A stretch of 64,000 nt of DNA from Azolla caroliniana (Eukaryota; Polypodiophyta): contig JBHGNT010000020.1 of the NCBI GenBank assembly GCA_043228905.1, positions 9,176,001 to 9,240,000 of the forward strand. Direction: 5' to 3'. The notes below the pieces were generated by a model that saw only the letters and a program-made list of their open reading frames with translations, was not told the origin of the DNA and searched no databases. The position numbers were made by a program, and so were the translations under genes. Positions 9,532 to 19,962 of the stretch are shown here, piece by piece. Position 1 is the stretch's first letter; every line of letters begins with the position of its first letter.

Positions 9532-11290
9532 GTGACGACAAGGTCGAAGGGCATGGCCAAGGAATGGGAGACGCAAGAGACCATTCAGAAGCAAGCGACG
9601 GAATGGGTAAAGAAAGCAAACGAGCAGAATGTCACAGACTTACAACGGCAAAAGGAGAACACCGTAGGGCTTGCCGACGGCAGTCACTTCGAGAATGAGA
9701 TATGGCAGGCGTTGCAAGAATGCCAGATTACGCTGCCACTAGGAAGACTCCTACAGCTCGTGCCAAGATTCACGGAAGGACTTAAGACGGCCATGACGGC
9801 AGAGTGCATCAACATGCTAGAAGGGTTAGCTGACGAAGAAAAAGCTCAGTACTTGCAAGAAAACCCGAAGATCATACCCCTCTTCGAAATTGACATTGCC
9901 GAAGCAGTAGCACCATACTTACCGCAGCCGGAAGAGGCTGAAGCAGAACCGGATAAAGACGCAATCCGGGAGTTACGGCAAGCGCAGGAAGCGTTGGAAC
10001 GGGAAATGGCTGTTTCACAGCGTGTAAAAGCGTCGCAATTGGAAGAGGTGAACCTAGGGACCACGAACGAAGCAAAACCGGTGCACATCGCCAAGGAGAT
10101 GAAGTCCGAAGACAAAACGGCGATGATCACACTTCTCACGGAATTTCGCGATGTGTTCGCCTGGTCGTACGAAGACATGCGAGGACTCGACCCTTAGTTA
10201 TACCAGCATCAGGTTCACTTGAGCAAGGACGCAAAACCAGTGGCACAAAGACGGTACCGGATGAATCCCAATTATGCCGCCAAAGTCAAGGAGGAAATCG
10301 ACAAACTGCTAAGAGTTGGCTTTATCCGTCTGGTAAAGAAAGCGACATGGCTGAGCCCGATCGTAGTCGTACCGAAGAAGAACGGAAAAATTCGAGTTTG
10401 TGTGGACTACCGGAAACTCAATGCGGCTACGGTAACAGATGCGTTTCCACTCCCGTTCACAGATGGAGTGTTGGATGCCGTCACCGGCCATGAGGTCTAT
10501 AGCTTTCTAGACGGATTCAGCGGGTATAATCAGATCCGGATGCACCCCGACGACCAAGAGAAAACGGCTTTCGTCACCGAATGGGGGGTGTTTGTGGCCG
10601 TGGTGATGATGTTCGGACTCAAAACGGCACCGGCAACATTTCAACGAATCATCATGGAAATCTTTGGTGAATATATCCCGGCTTTTATGCAGGTTTTCCT
10701 TGACGATTTCGCCGTCTATAGCCGGGAGGAGGACCATTTTCAGCACCTCCGTCTTTGTCTAGAAAAGTGTAGAGCGTACCGGCTAAGCTTGAATCCGGCA
10801 AAGTGTGTATTTGGTGTGTCCAGTGGAACTTTATTAGGACATATTGTGAGCCAAGAAGGTATTGCAGTCGACCCGGACAAAGTGAAAGCCATATTAGAAG
10901 CACCGGCAACGGCAAAGGCATTAAGCCGGTTCTTAGGCCAGATCCGGTGGCACAGCCGGATGCTCTGATACTTGGCCGACCTGGCTACACCGTTTCATGC
11001 CACCGTACATCGAACACCATTCCAGTGGACCGACACCGAGGATAGGGCGTATAGGGCCCTCAAGGTACTAGATTGTCGCAAGCACCGGTAGTGCAGCCTC
11101 CGGATTGGAGTAAAGAATTTCATGTGTTCGTGGACGCATCCGACATCGCAATTGGAAGCGTACTAATGCAGCTTACGGAGCCAAAGTGGTACCGGCCAGT
11201 GTACTATGCCAACCGAAAGCTATCCCAAGCAGAACGGAACTACTCTACCACGGAACGGGAAGCTCTAGGGATGATCATGCAAAAGCGAGG
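9532..11290 (+). pseudogene. C1 pol remnant: linker, RT and part of RNase H
   Basis: Same frame as gag. A linker (WQALQECQITLPLG) leads to the RT with no D-[ST]-G protease motif that I can find, so the protease appears deleted. RT: PVAQRRYRMNPNYA, PKKNGKIRVCVDYRKLN, the catalytic FLDD at 10696-10707 and LGHIVSQEGIAVDPDKV. Stops at 10195 and 10966 and a frameshift near 11068 break it. RNase H begins (HVFVDASDIAIGSVLMQ) and stops dead after EREALGMI at about 11279. The rest of RNase H and all of integrase are missing. Compare F, where RNase H is complete. Confidence 0.75.
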
Positions 11291-11582
11291 AATGAATGGA
11301 CGAAAGAGTGAGGAGCGAAAAGGTACGTAGTGGGCATTTAAGCGCCACCACAGGACATAATGCTATTTTAGTACACGACGTGCACACATTCGAAAAAGGC
11401 GCCAGAATGCACAGAGAAAAACCATTGCGCGTGGAGACCCTCTACTTTCGCGAACCTAGGAGCACAGAAGCACCAAGGTGCTGCAAGATCATCAGACGAG
11501 AACCTACACACAGAGAACCCCCGCCTTTTGAACTCTCTCTCTCTCACTCTCACTCTCATCACCAGCCGACCTCGACACAAAC

Positions 11583-14466
11583 ATGGACCCGTAAACGCTG
11601 TCGGAAGCCGCCAAGACCTGGCTAAAGCAACACGGGCTCGAGGGCTTCTTAATGATTATGGAGGTACCGCCACACAAAGAAGCCGAGGAAATCGACACAG
11701 AGGTCATAACGGCGGAGGCGATTCGAGCGTTAACAGCCTTCCGGAGGGGGGCATACTCACGATTGACAATCCGACCTCGGAGCAACTCATCAGGTATTTT
11801 GGTAAGTACTCCCTAGCCAGCAAGGGCTACCGGACACAGGGCGGCGGAGATATGCTGTTCCGCGAGTTTGCCCGTGTGCTCCACGAATACGGCCATGTGT
11901 ACCCTAGACCCCCTGTCATGCCGCAAAACCGGGTAGGAATGATCATCGCCACCTATGAAGGGATCAAGGTGGATTGGCCGGTATTGATCGCAGACGGGTT
12001 GTGTGCAGCGATCGAGATCGTCAGAGGCAAAGACGACAAAGAAGGCCGAGACAGACGGAGGATATGGCACGCTGTAACGCAGTGGCTCACCTTGCTTGTG
12101 CCACCCGTCCAGCCCGTCTAGCCCAAGAAGCGAGGAAGAGTGGTGGATGGCACCCCAAAGACGGCTTCCAAAAGGCAACAGTTGTTGGCCTCTAAGGCCA
12201 CTAAGGGAAAGGCAGCAGACGCAGAACAGGCGGGAAAGGAGAGCACCAGCCGGAAGCGGCCAACGGATGCGCAGGAGGAACCACCAGCACGGCCCGTAAA
12301 GGTTACACTCCGCCGACCGGTGAATAGAGAAGCAGACCCCTTGGTGGCAAAACTCAATGCCGGGACTCAGGAAGAGGAAATAGAGGAGGAGCCTACGGAG
12401 CACCTCCAGCGACGGTCGTCGGCAAGGACCGTTGAGGCAGCCGGGAAACGTTCGGACCTTCAGACGAAGGGAACACCGGCTCCCCATACTGAGACTCCCA
12501 AGCCAAGGGAAGAACCGGAACCGGTGCGCATGGCTCCGGAATTAGAAGCCCCGGCACCACCGGCAACACCGGCAAGTCCCATCCCGCCAGAGCCGGAAAG
12601 GTCAATGCAGCCTCCCTCGGCCAACCTAGAAGAAGCGCAAGGGGAACCTGGACAACAGGGTGGTCCACGGGCAGAAACGGAATTGCAACTCGGCGCAATC
12701 AGGCGGGACCACCCATCTACAAGCGAGCCCATCTGTCAAACCTCCGGGCAAACGCAACAACAAGGCACCGGTAGCCTATGGCTTCGGTGGATAGGCGAAC
12801 AGATTGCCAGAGCAGTGGGGTATATTGAGGCGGAAGAAAGAGCGCAAAATGAATGGTTGCTCGTCACAACCGAACAACTAGAGACGGCCCGGTCCAGAAT
12901 CCGGTGCCTTGAAAGAGACTTGGATCAAGTCACGACAGAGATGGCCAAAATGGCCTTAACGGCAACACAAATCCAATCACCGGTGACTCCGGTAAGTGTA
13001 CAGAATAAAGGAACAAAGCAACCTGTACATACCAATAAGACCCCGACAACGGAAACCGTTCTGGCGAGAGATGCGGCGCAAGCCTAGGAGCTTGCGGAAT
13101 TGAGAGATGAACTTGCCGCACAAGAAGCGCTAAGGAGCCGTGAACGGGAATTGAAGACAATGGCCGAAGCCGAATTAAAGAAGACTGTTGAGAACCTCCG
13201 CCGGGCAGAGGAGAGCCTCCGGAAAGGCCATCAAGCGTACGACTGGCTAAGGGAGGAAAAAGACAAAGTGCTGCAGGAAAAGGACAAGCTGCGGAAGACG
13301 GTGGAAACGGAAATTGAATGGCTAAAGGAAGAGCTCCGCCAGCAGAAGGACCGTGAGGACCGGGCCCGTTGACAGATCAACGCACGACTCAAGCAAAAGA
13401 CAGATGATTTTGAGCACCTACATCGGGACTACAAACGGCTGGAAATGGAGCATAAGGAACGGATGACCGAGCTCCAGTAGGAAGTTGATCGGGCCGCAAC
13501 GGCGATTGCCGACGAACGTGCGGAAAATACAAGATGGTTGGACGAGGCGGAGAAGGTCCGGATGGAGCTCCAGAGGCAAAAGCAGGAAGAAAAGGAGAGA
13601 GCGTCAACGGTATTGCAAAAATTACAAAGGATATATCAAAGGCAATTGACGCATTACAAGGAGCAGGCGGAAGACAATGTCAAAATCATCAAGCAATTGA
13701 AGGAGGAACGGCAAGCTGCGGGGACCAAATCACAGTTGGGAACGGGCCGGATTCAGTGTATCCTCCGGGCATGGTTGAATCAGACAAAACGCTTGATTGA
13801 CGAAAGCTCCGTAAGATGGTGGACAAAGTGGGCACAAAATGCGGCGGAACTCCAATTGCTACGGGCAGCGTGGCAAACCGGCGGAAGGAAGGAGATGATT
13901 GTTATACGTTGACTTCCGAGGACTTCACCGCCATACAGGACGAGCTGGCCGAGGACTTCCAAGTCCTGGCGGATGAATAGCTGGCACAGGTCCGACAACT
14001 CGTAGCTTAGCTAGACGATGATAGGCTAGACGCTCAAATCCAGTTTGAAAGCTACGAGCGGTCCCGGGTTCGGGAAGAAAAAGCACGAGAAGCGGCAACG
14101 GTTAACCTTAGTGATGAGGAAACGTCGCCGGCCGAGGGCCAACCCGGAACCAGTCAACCGGAGACCACTATGACGGAGGGAGCAACGACGGAGACGCCGG
14201 TGTTAGAGCAACAAACGGAGGAGGAGCCGCAATAGCCACCAACGGACCCGTCGTAGCAGACATCAACACAGCAGCAACAACAACAGTAGCAACCACAACA
14301 ACAACAACAACCAATTCCAGATGAACCATTGGAGACTCTTGAGCAAATCATTCTGGATATTCTGGACGAAGAATAGCAAGGGTCGGTTGTGGATTCGACG
14401 TACAAGGTACTGTCCCACGGGCGTGCCATGTGTTACCGGCCGGCAAAGGAGTCCAGAGTGTGAAAC
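11583..14466 (+). pseudogene. C1 third ORF: globular N-terminus, Pro-rich linker, long coiled coil
   Basis: Function unknown. An atg at 11583 (MDP) is followed by TWLKQHGLEGFL, matching the F copy (TWMSKHGLSGYL) at 50340. After a frameshift near 11710 the frame holds to about 13910: FGKYSLASKGYRT and GMIIATYEGIKVDW (globular), a Lys/Pro/Glu-rich linker (12120-12720), then about 400 residues of heptad-like coiled coil (for example ELAAQEALRSRERELKTMAE, EEKDKVLQEKDKLRK). The tail has a polyglutamine stretch and LEQIILDILDEE, then, past a TAG, runs to a stop at about 14464 inside the 3' LTR. Several in-frame TAG/TGA codons interrupt it. Position after pol resembles env-like ORFs of Athila/Tat elements, but I see no signal peptide or membrane segment. 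Confidence 0.65.
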
Positions 14467-14863
14467 GGGGAGTTATTTAATTAGTAGGAATGGTTGTAAG
14501 TAAGCTATGAGTGTGGACGGACGGACCGGAATCGGTATGCCGTTCCGGATCTGGACCGATCCCGAACAGGTGCGGATGGCACCGTTTTGTAATACAGACC
14601 GAAAACCTATTTAAAGGCCCGGATACAATGTAATGAACAAGGGTTAATTAATAAAGCTTAGTGTTGTTATCTCTCTGTGTTAATTGCCGTTCTGCATTCA
14701 TTGTTATATCTTACGCGTGTGATTATTAAAGACGATCATGCTAAGTAACCTAATTAAGTCGGATTAATCGTTGAGTCTAATCCTGTTGCCGTAACACCCC
14801 TTTGGTGAAGTGTCTTCCGTAGACACCCTGTGTTAGGCCATTGTCCGGCCCTAAGAGTTAACA
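14431..14863 (+). repeat. 3' LTR of C1
   Basis: Begins TGTTACCGGCC and ends GAGTTAACA, 433 bp. It contains a ctatttaaag TATA-like box (14608-14617) and AATAAA (14650-14655). Matching copies lie at 44572-45005 and, inverted, at 46274-46711. The A1 gag resumes at 14864. Confidence 0.85.
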
Positions 14864-15874
14864 GTTTCCCATCCGTCTTTGCTGGCATCGTGCCAGGACT
14901 CCTCGTCGGCACCTTCCTTCTCTCCGGTCTCATGTCGGCACACGGGCATGACCGCTGGAGTCTCCGGAATCCACGTGGAGGGCTCTTCTTCGCTCTCGAC
15001 CCTGTCCTCAGTCGGCAATTCTCCGCAAGTCGAGAGGGCGTTTTGTTTCGCACCCTCTCCTGTGGTACTGTCATACCGATCTTCCGCCGTCGCGTGGGGC
15101 AAGTCCATCTCCTCAGTCTCGGCTTGTGGCCTCGATCTTTCCTCTTCCTCGAGCATCGCCTCGAGAGCTGCGTACGCCTCCGCAATCCGGGCCTCAACGC
15201 CGACCCTTGCCAACTCCCTTTGCCATTCGGCCTCTTCCCGCTGTGATGGCACGCCGTCACGCGCCTTCCTCTTAGCCTTCTCGGCACACCCTTCCGACCT
15301 TCAACCAGTCCTCTGTAAGCCCATTCGCTCCGTCATCGTCTTCGAGCTCCATCCCGATGGCCTCCCGTTCCGCTCGGTCGATCGACCTGACGAACAATAG
15401 GACCTTGTTCGTCCCCACCAAACCTTGTTCCCGCTCCGGGAGCCGAGCAAGCCGTCGCTCGAATTCTCGGAACACCTTGGTCGCGCCCCGGTGGGTCTTT
15501 GCCGATGTTACCCACTGGTCGAAGTCGTGTCATCCCCGGCTCTTCTGCCGTCCTCCGTATGCCTTCAGGAGCGCCTCTTCGAAGGGCTCCCACGAACTAT
15601 GAGCCTCACGGAGCTCCTTTACTTCCGCATGCATCCGGACAGCTACGACCCGACAGAAGAACTCCAGCCTCAACGCCTCGTCTACGCCACACTCCTCCAT
15701 ATCCGCGTTGTAGGCTCCCAAGTAAGATGGGACTTTGTCCCCGTTGAAACGGCCAACTCTTTCGACCACTTGCTCAACCGCTTGTTGCGCTGCCTCTCGC
15801 CTCATCACCACTCGTGCCGACTCCAACACCACTTCGGCCACTATCACCGCGAGGTCGTTGTCTTCCGACTCCAT
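14864..15874 (-). pseudogene. A1 gag
   Basis: The start atg at 15874 lies just inside the primer site. The first 114 residues are intact (MESEDNDLAVIVAEVV..., VGRFNGDKVPSYLGAYNADM, then a stop after GGRQKSRG at 15530). The frame resumes with FREFERRLARLPEREQGLVG and KVLLFVRSIDRAEREAIGME (15475-15272), then a Glu/Arg-rich predicted coiled coil and an acidic C-terminus (to 14864). The KVLLF..S.D..ER block matches the gag of B (33150-33660). There is no zinc knuckle in the visible part. The C-terminus is cut by C1. Confidence 0.7.
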
Positions 15875-15888
15875 CCTCCCTTGCCACC

Positions 15889-15911
15889 TTTCACGTCGGG
15901 TTCACCAAAGA
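15889..15911 (-). other. Primer-binding site region of A1
   Basis: On the minus strand TTTGGTGAACCCGACGTGA follows the LTR end. The same motif follows the LTRs of A2 (19925 on) and A3 (32052-32034) and, slightly changed, that of B (33106 on). The matching tRNA could not be named from memory. Confidence 0.65.
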
Positions 15912-16700
15912 TGTCGCGTTGTTACGCGCGTGCGTGGAGAAAGGCGGGACCACGGGGGTCTTGGACTAGGGAGTGACGGAGCGTAGGAAGTCGTACTTCA
16001 CCATTTCCGGGGCATCCCAGAAGCACATCGGAAGCAACCGAAGGGAGAGAGAGAAAGAGAGGGAGCGCGCGCTTGACACCGACTCACGCACACACACACA
16101 CACACACACACACTCAGGCCGATCCGACTCACGCCCTTATGTATAGGAAACGCAGGAAAGGGGAAGCACCCGACACCAACAGAGACACGAATATACACAG
16201 ACAAACGCAAATGTATGTATATAAAAGGAAGAATACATTCCCGGCTTCGAGCCGGACCAAGGTAGGTTACAATAGTCGTCGGCTGCCAAGCCGCCGGTCG
16301 GGGAGCTCACGGGCTTGTCGCGCCGAGCAGGGTCTTGTGCAGGAGACGAGCTGAAGCAAACCCTAAGCGAACACGAAGGGGGGGGGGGGGGGGGGGGAGA
16401 AGAAGAAGAAGAAGAAGAAAAATAACTCTAAACCTAACGGTATACCCTCTAACGCAAAACGGGCAACCCTTTCACAAAGGGCGCTCCCTTCCTTTTATAG
16501 AACAAGGAGAGGGATGCGTTACAATGTGGGATAAATCCCGACTTACATGGGATCGTCTGTCCCGACTTGACTACTCTTCGGCTCCGTGAAGGCGCCCTCG
16601 TTATTCACACTAAATGTACAAGGGTGAGCACACATGCTCCACCCCGCCGATGTAGCCAATGTTTCTTGGTTTCCGCCTCTGACCGAAATTCTTCACAACA
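15912..16700 (-). repeat. 5' LTR of A1
   Basis: Starts tgtcgcgttgttacg and ends cttcacaaca on the plus strand (789 bp). TATA box on the minus strand at 16499-16492. A 20-base poly-G run at 16378-16397 is far longer than the one in the 3' LTR copy and may be slippage or a sequencing error. Confidence 0.85.
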
Positions 16701-17050
16701 ACGTAAGTGTGAAAGGTCCATACCTTAAACATGAATGCTAGAGCTTTGTAAGGGTTCTTCCATTTGTAAAGATCTCCCTATTGATTAAGAGCTAGAGCTT
16801 CCTCTCCTGCTTCTTGTAACCTTTAAGCTTTAGAGAGATTAGTGAAGTGTTTAGTTAGAGAACATTAATCTCTCTTCCTTGTTGGTGCTAGACCTCTTAG
16901 GAAAGAGGGTTAATAAACATATTCATTACTCTTATTCTCTATATTCATTACCCTATTGTCTATGAGAGCAAGCTTGAGAGAGTGAGAGAGATATCGTGCT
17001 TAATCATCTATTAATCGTTAAGTGAGTGTGAGGCTCGGAGGTGTCCGACA

Positions 17051-17469
17051 ACCATCTCCGCCCGATTCGCCATCAAAAGGGTATACGCCGGTTTGAACTC
17101 CTCAAACGACATCGAGGAGTTAACTCCATCGATGCATAGATCCTACACATAATCTAATGCTTAGGGGCCCTCGGTGCTTACCCCCTCCTGCTTGGACGCA
17201 CATGGTTGCGTACCGCCAACATCAAGCATCACTTGTAGCGTAACATGATCTCATTTCGGTGCGGGAAAACCAGAGTCCGCATTCTTACGGAAGCACGGAC
17301 CCCGACTCCTCCAGACAACAACCCGTTATACGCCGAAGGAGTCGATATGTTAGATGGTCTTGGGGATGACGAGATTGTTGGCATAAAAGGCCGACTCCTT
17401 CCAAATTGTATCCGTCCTAGTGTGAACTCGTTAATAAGTTAGGGCTTAGTATATAAGTCAATACCTAAC
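17051..17469. other. F1 internal end plus possible short LTR fragment (K)
   Basis: 17051-17155 read on the minus strand matches the end of the F third ORF and polypurine tract at 50938-51032. 17156-17469 is unresolved. A 65-residue frame (17245-17442, plus strand, DMLDGLGDDEIVGIKG) looks like an ORF tail. A TG at about 17366 followed by a TATATAAG box (17449-17457) could begin a plus-strand LTR that continues past E at 48326-48380, where AATAAA occurs. The placement of tatataag...attgtaatga parallels the LTR of C. This reading is tentative. Confidence 0.35.
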
Positions 17470-17868
17470 TGTTGAGTGACAAGCTCAATAATGAGTGCAT
17501 AATACGGTGCGTAACCCAGTGCGTAGACTAGGTGTGTAAAACAGTACGCATTACATGGCCATAACGGTGCAAACACAGCGAGGCCGTCAGAGAGATATTC
17601 CTAGAAAGGAATAATTTTGGGAGTGAGTGTAGCGGCTCAATTATGAGCGTCAAGTACTGTTAGTACTTGTGTCAGCCCGATAGTCAGGGCTTGTATAAAA
17701 GGTGCTCACAAAGCACGAAGTATGTATAGAGTGTCATTATTTTGAAATAGAATTGAGTTGTCTGCTCTCTCTGTCTCTCCCTCTACCTCTCCATCTTTGT
17801 GTTTTCTGAGTTCTCCGAACTGTGTACTCTGTGTTTCGCATACACTTCTACACATGTATTCTTCTACA
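17470..17868 (+). repeat. 5' LTR of E
   Basis: Begins TGTTGAGTGACAAGC and ends TTCTACA, with TATAAAAG at 17694-17701 and a CT-rich stretch downstream. It matches 47931-48325 with scattered differences, so this is an older insertion. Confidence 0.85.
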
Positions 17869-17880
17869 TGGTATTAGAGC
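17869..17880 (+). other. Primer-binding site of E (initiator tRNA-Met)
   Basis: TGGTATTAGAGC directly after the LTR differs by one base from TGGTATCAGAGC, the usual copia primer site complementary to initiator methionine tRNA. Confidence 0.85.
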
Positions 17881-17979
17881 GCGAGGGTTGAAGTCCTCTG
17901 CAGCCAACAAGAAAAGCTTGCGACAAAACAGAGTTGAAGTTGTTCTTCATTCTTTCTTGAAAAAGAAAAAGATAGTACT

Positions 17980-19175
17980 ATGGACAGAGGAATGGGAAGG
18001 TCACTTCCGACTGAAAAGCTTGACAGAAGCAACTACGCATCCCGGTCTTACAAGATGCACTAGTACCTGCTCGGCCATGGCTACTGGAGTTATGTCGAAG
18101 GAGCAAACGATGTGGCACCCGACTCGACACACAGGGACTATCCGGCTTGGGAACAAGCGGCAAGCAGAGTGCTGTACTCTTTCGCGTCCTGTGTGAGCGA
18201 TAAGTGTTTGAGCTATATTCGGCATGCCAAGACGCCGAAGGACGCGTGAGCAAATCTCAAAAGGATTTTCTCTGCCAGCACAATGGCCAGGAAGCTACAA
18301 CTCAGACAGGAGCTCAGCAATGTACGACAACGAGATATGTCGGTGGCCGACTACACCACCAAGATCAAAGAAATCAGCGACTCACTTGCCTCTGTCAACG
18401 TGAACGTTGAGGAGGATGAGAAGGTGTTGGTTTGTCTTCGCGGGTTAGCGTCTAAGTTCGGAGCTTTCCGAACGGCGGTCTGCATGAGGGAGAATACACC
18501 TTTGTTTTTCGAGCTTCACTCAATGTTGCTCGTAGAAGAAAACCATTTGGGTGCGTCGATGAGTGCGCACGCCAATGGCAAGATGCTCTACACAGAGGAT
18601 GATAGGCCTCGTGGTCGTGGTGAACGAGGTGGATCAACATGCAATGGAGGCGCCCAAAAAGAGAAGAATGGACGGCATAATTGAGATGCCGGAAGCAATT
18701 CCGAACCCTCCAGAAGCAGGGGGAGTCATGGCGGCACCGGAAGATGGCAAGAGAAGGCTGCGTCAGAATGCTGGTATTGTGGCAAGAAAGGCCACAAGGA
18801 GAGCGAGTGTTGGAAGAAACAAGCTGATTCAGAAGAAGTTGGATCGAGTTGAAGAGGCGCAAGAAGGCGTCAGAAGTCGCACTATGCGGAAGGCTCGGAA
18901 TGAGCCGGAATTTGAGCGGGCCTTGCCTTCGTAATGAAGCATAAGGCCAACTCAATGGCCGTGAACACCTCAAAATCAAGCGAGGTGTGGTATGTCGAGT
19001 CCGGAGCATCAAATCATATGACGAGTCACGAGGAATGGTTCCCGTACATGGAGAAGCCGGAATCACGAGGGGTTGTCGAAATGGGAGATGACACCCCGCA
19101 TACCATCGAACATGTCAGCGAAGTTCCCTAAGCCACGTCAAGCAGAAAGGGAAGCTAATGAACGTGCTGCACGTT
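17980..19175 (+). pseudogene. E gag and start of protease
   Basis: The atg at 17980 opens a UBN2-type copia gag (KLDRSNYAS, then RQELSNVRQRDMSVADYTTK and ISDSLASVNV). There are stops near 18052 and 18247. Zinc knuckle CWYCGKKGHKESEC at 18769-18810. The protease region (18934-19131) reads WYVESGASNHMTSH: the catalytic Asp of the D-S-G motif is now Glu, so the enzyme would be dead even without the stops. The reading frame is cut at 19175 by the A2 insertion. Confidence 0.8.
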
Positions 19176-19924
19176 GTCGTGAAGATTTCGGGCCACAGTG
19201 AGAAACCGGGGAATATCGAAAGAATCGGCGGATTGCACCATGTGCACTTACCCTTGTAAAAACGTGTGAATAATAGGAGTTAAGTCGGGACAGAGGATCC
19301 CATGTAATAAGGGATTTATCCCACATTCTTACGCATCCCTCTCCCTGTTCTATAAAAGGAAGGGAGCGCCCTTTGTAAACGGGTTGCCCATTTTGTGTTA
19401 GAGGGTATACCGATAGTTTAAGGTTAGGCAGGTTCTCATACTCTTATTTCGTTTAGGGTTTCTCTTTGGTAGCTTTCTTCTTCTCCTTCGCGTTTGTTTA
19501 GGGTTTAGTCTGGTGAAGAGCTTGTATGTTCAGTAGGGTTTGCTTCTGCTCGGTCTCCTGTGCAAGGCCCTGCTCGGCACGACAAGCCCGAGAGCTCCCT
19601 GATCGGCGGCTTGGCAACATACGACTGTTGTAACCTACCCTACCTTGGTCCGGGTCGAAGCAAGGGTTGTATTCTTTCCCTTGTAATATACATACTTGTA
19701 ACTGTTTGTGCATATTGGTGTATTTGGTGGTGTTGGGAGTACAACCCCTTGTTTCCTGTGCATAAGAGTCAGTGCGCGCGCATGCTTTCTTTCCTCTCTC
19801 CCTCTCTCGTGTTCGGTTGCCTCCGGGCCGTGTCCGGAGTCAGTTTTCTTGTCTCTCGAGCTTCCTCGTCTGAGACCCCCATGGTCCCGCCCCTTTCTAC
19901 AATCACGCGCGTAACAACGTGACA
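19176..19924 (+). repeat. 5' LTR of A2
   Basis: Begins TGTCGTGAAGATTTCGG and ends AACGTGACA, with TATAAAAG at 19351-19358. It is followed by the primer-site motif tatttggtgaaccc. Confidence 0.85.
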
Positions 19925-19962
19925 TATTTGGTGAACCCAATGTGAAAGGGCGGCAAGGGAAA

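Larger units (their letters stand above)
7993..14863 (+). mobile_element. Ty3/gypsy element C1 with third ORF, 5'-truncated
   Basis: Plus-strand element in the gag of A1: gag (7993-9528), pol remnant (9532-11290), third ORF (11583-14466), 3' LTR (14431-14863). There is no 5' LTR; the gag begins mid-sequence at the A1 junction (compare the full start in C2 at 45059). No target duplication is found, and A1 sequence is missing at the junction, so a deletion followed insertion. RT motifs such as GHEVYSFLDGFSGYNQIR place it in the non-chromoviral plant Ty3 group (family knowledge). Confidence 0.75.
5328..16700 (-). mobile_element. Gag-only LTR element A1 (C1 nested inside)
   Basis: 3' LTR 5328-6088, polypurine tract (minus strand GGTGGGGGCAGA) touching it at 6089, tandem-repeat region to 7992, gag 15874-14864, primer site 15911-15889 (minus strand TTTGGTGAACCCGACGTGA), 5' LTR 15912-16700. 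Target duplication acgt at 5324-5327 and 16701-16704. No protease, RT or integrase of its own: the only pol in the span belongs to C1, which reads on the other strand. By comparison with A3, about 0.4 kb of A1 was lost where C1 joined. Confidence 0.8.
5208..17050 (-). repeat. F-type LTR (F1), split by element A1
   Basis: The two parts, 5208-5327 and 16701-17050, together match the LTR at 51033-51501 in inverted orientation. The empty site is visible in that second copy around 51417-51421 (gacgtc), which proves that A1 inserted here with duplication of acgt. The sequence just right of 17050 (PPT-like on the minus strand, then ORF3-end sequence) is shared with F, so this is a 3' LTR read on the minus strand. 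Compared with the 51-kb copy it has lost about 25 bp around the tatataaa motif. Confidence 0.7.

Noticed and set aside
8260-14430. Assigning C1 pol to the A1 element
   Set aside because: It reads on the opposite strand, has its own 3' LTR, and A3 shows the same A internal region without pol.
16378-16397. G-quadruplex regulatory element in the A1 LTR (20 G)
   Set aside because: The partner LTR has only nine G at this place; slippage or a sequencing error is likelier.
5208-17050. Reading F1 as the 5' LTR of the F element at 48-51 kb
   Set aside because: Flanking polypurine and ORF-end sequence show that F1 is inverted relative to F, so it belongs to another copy.
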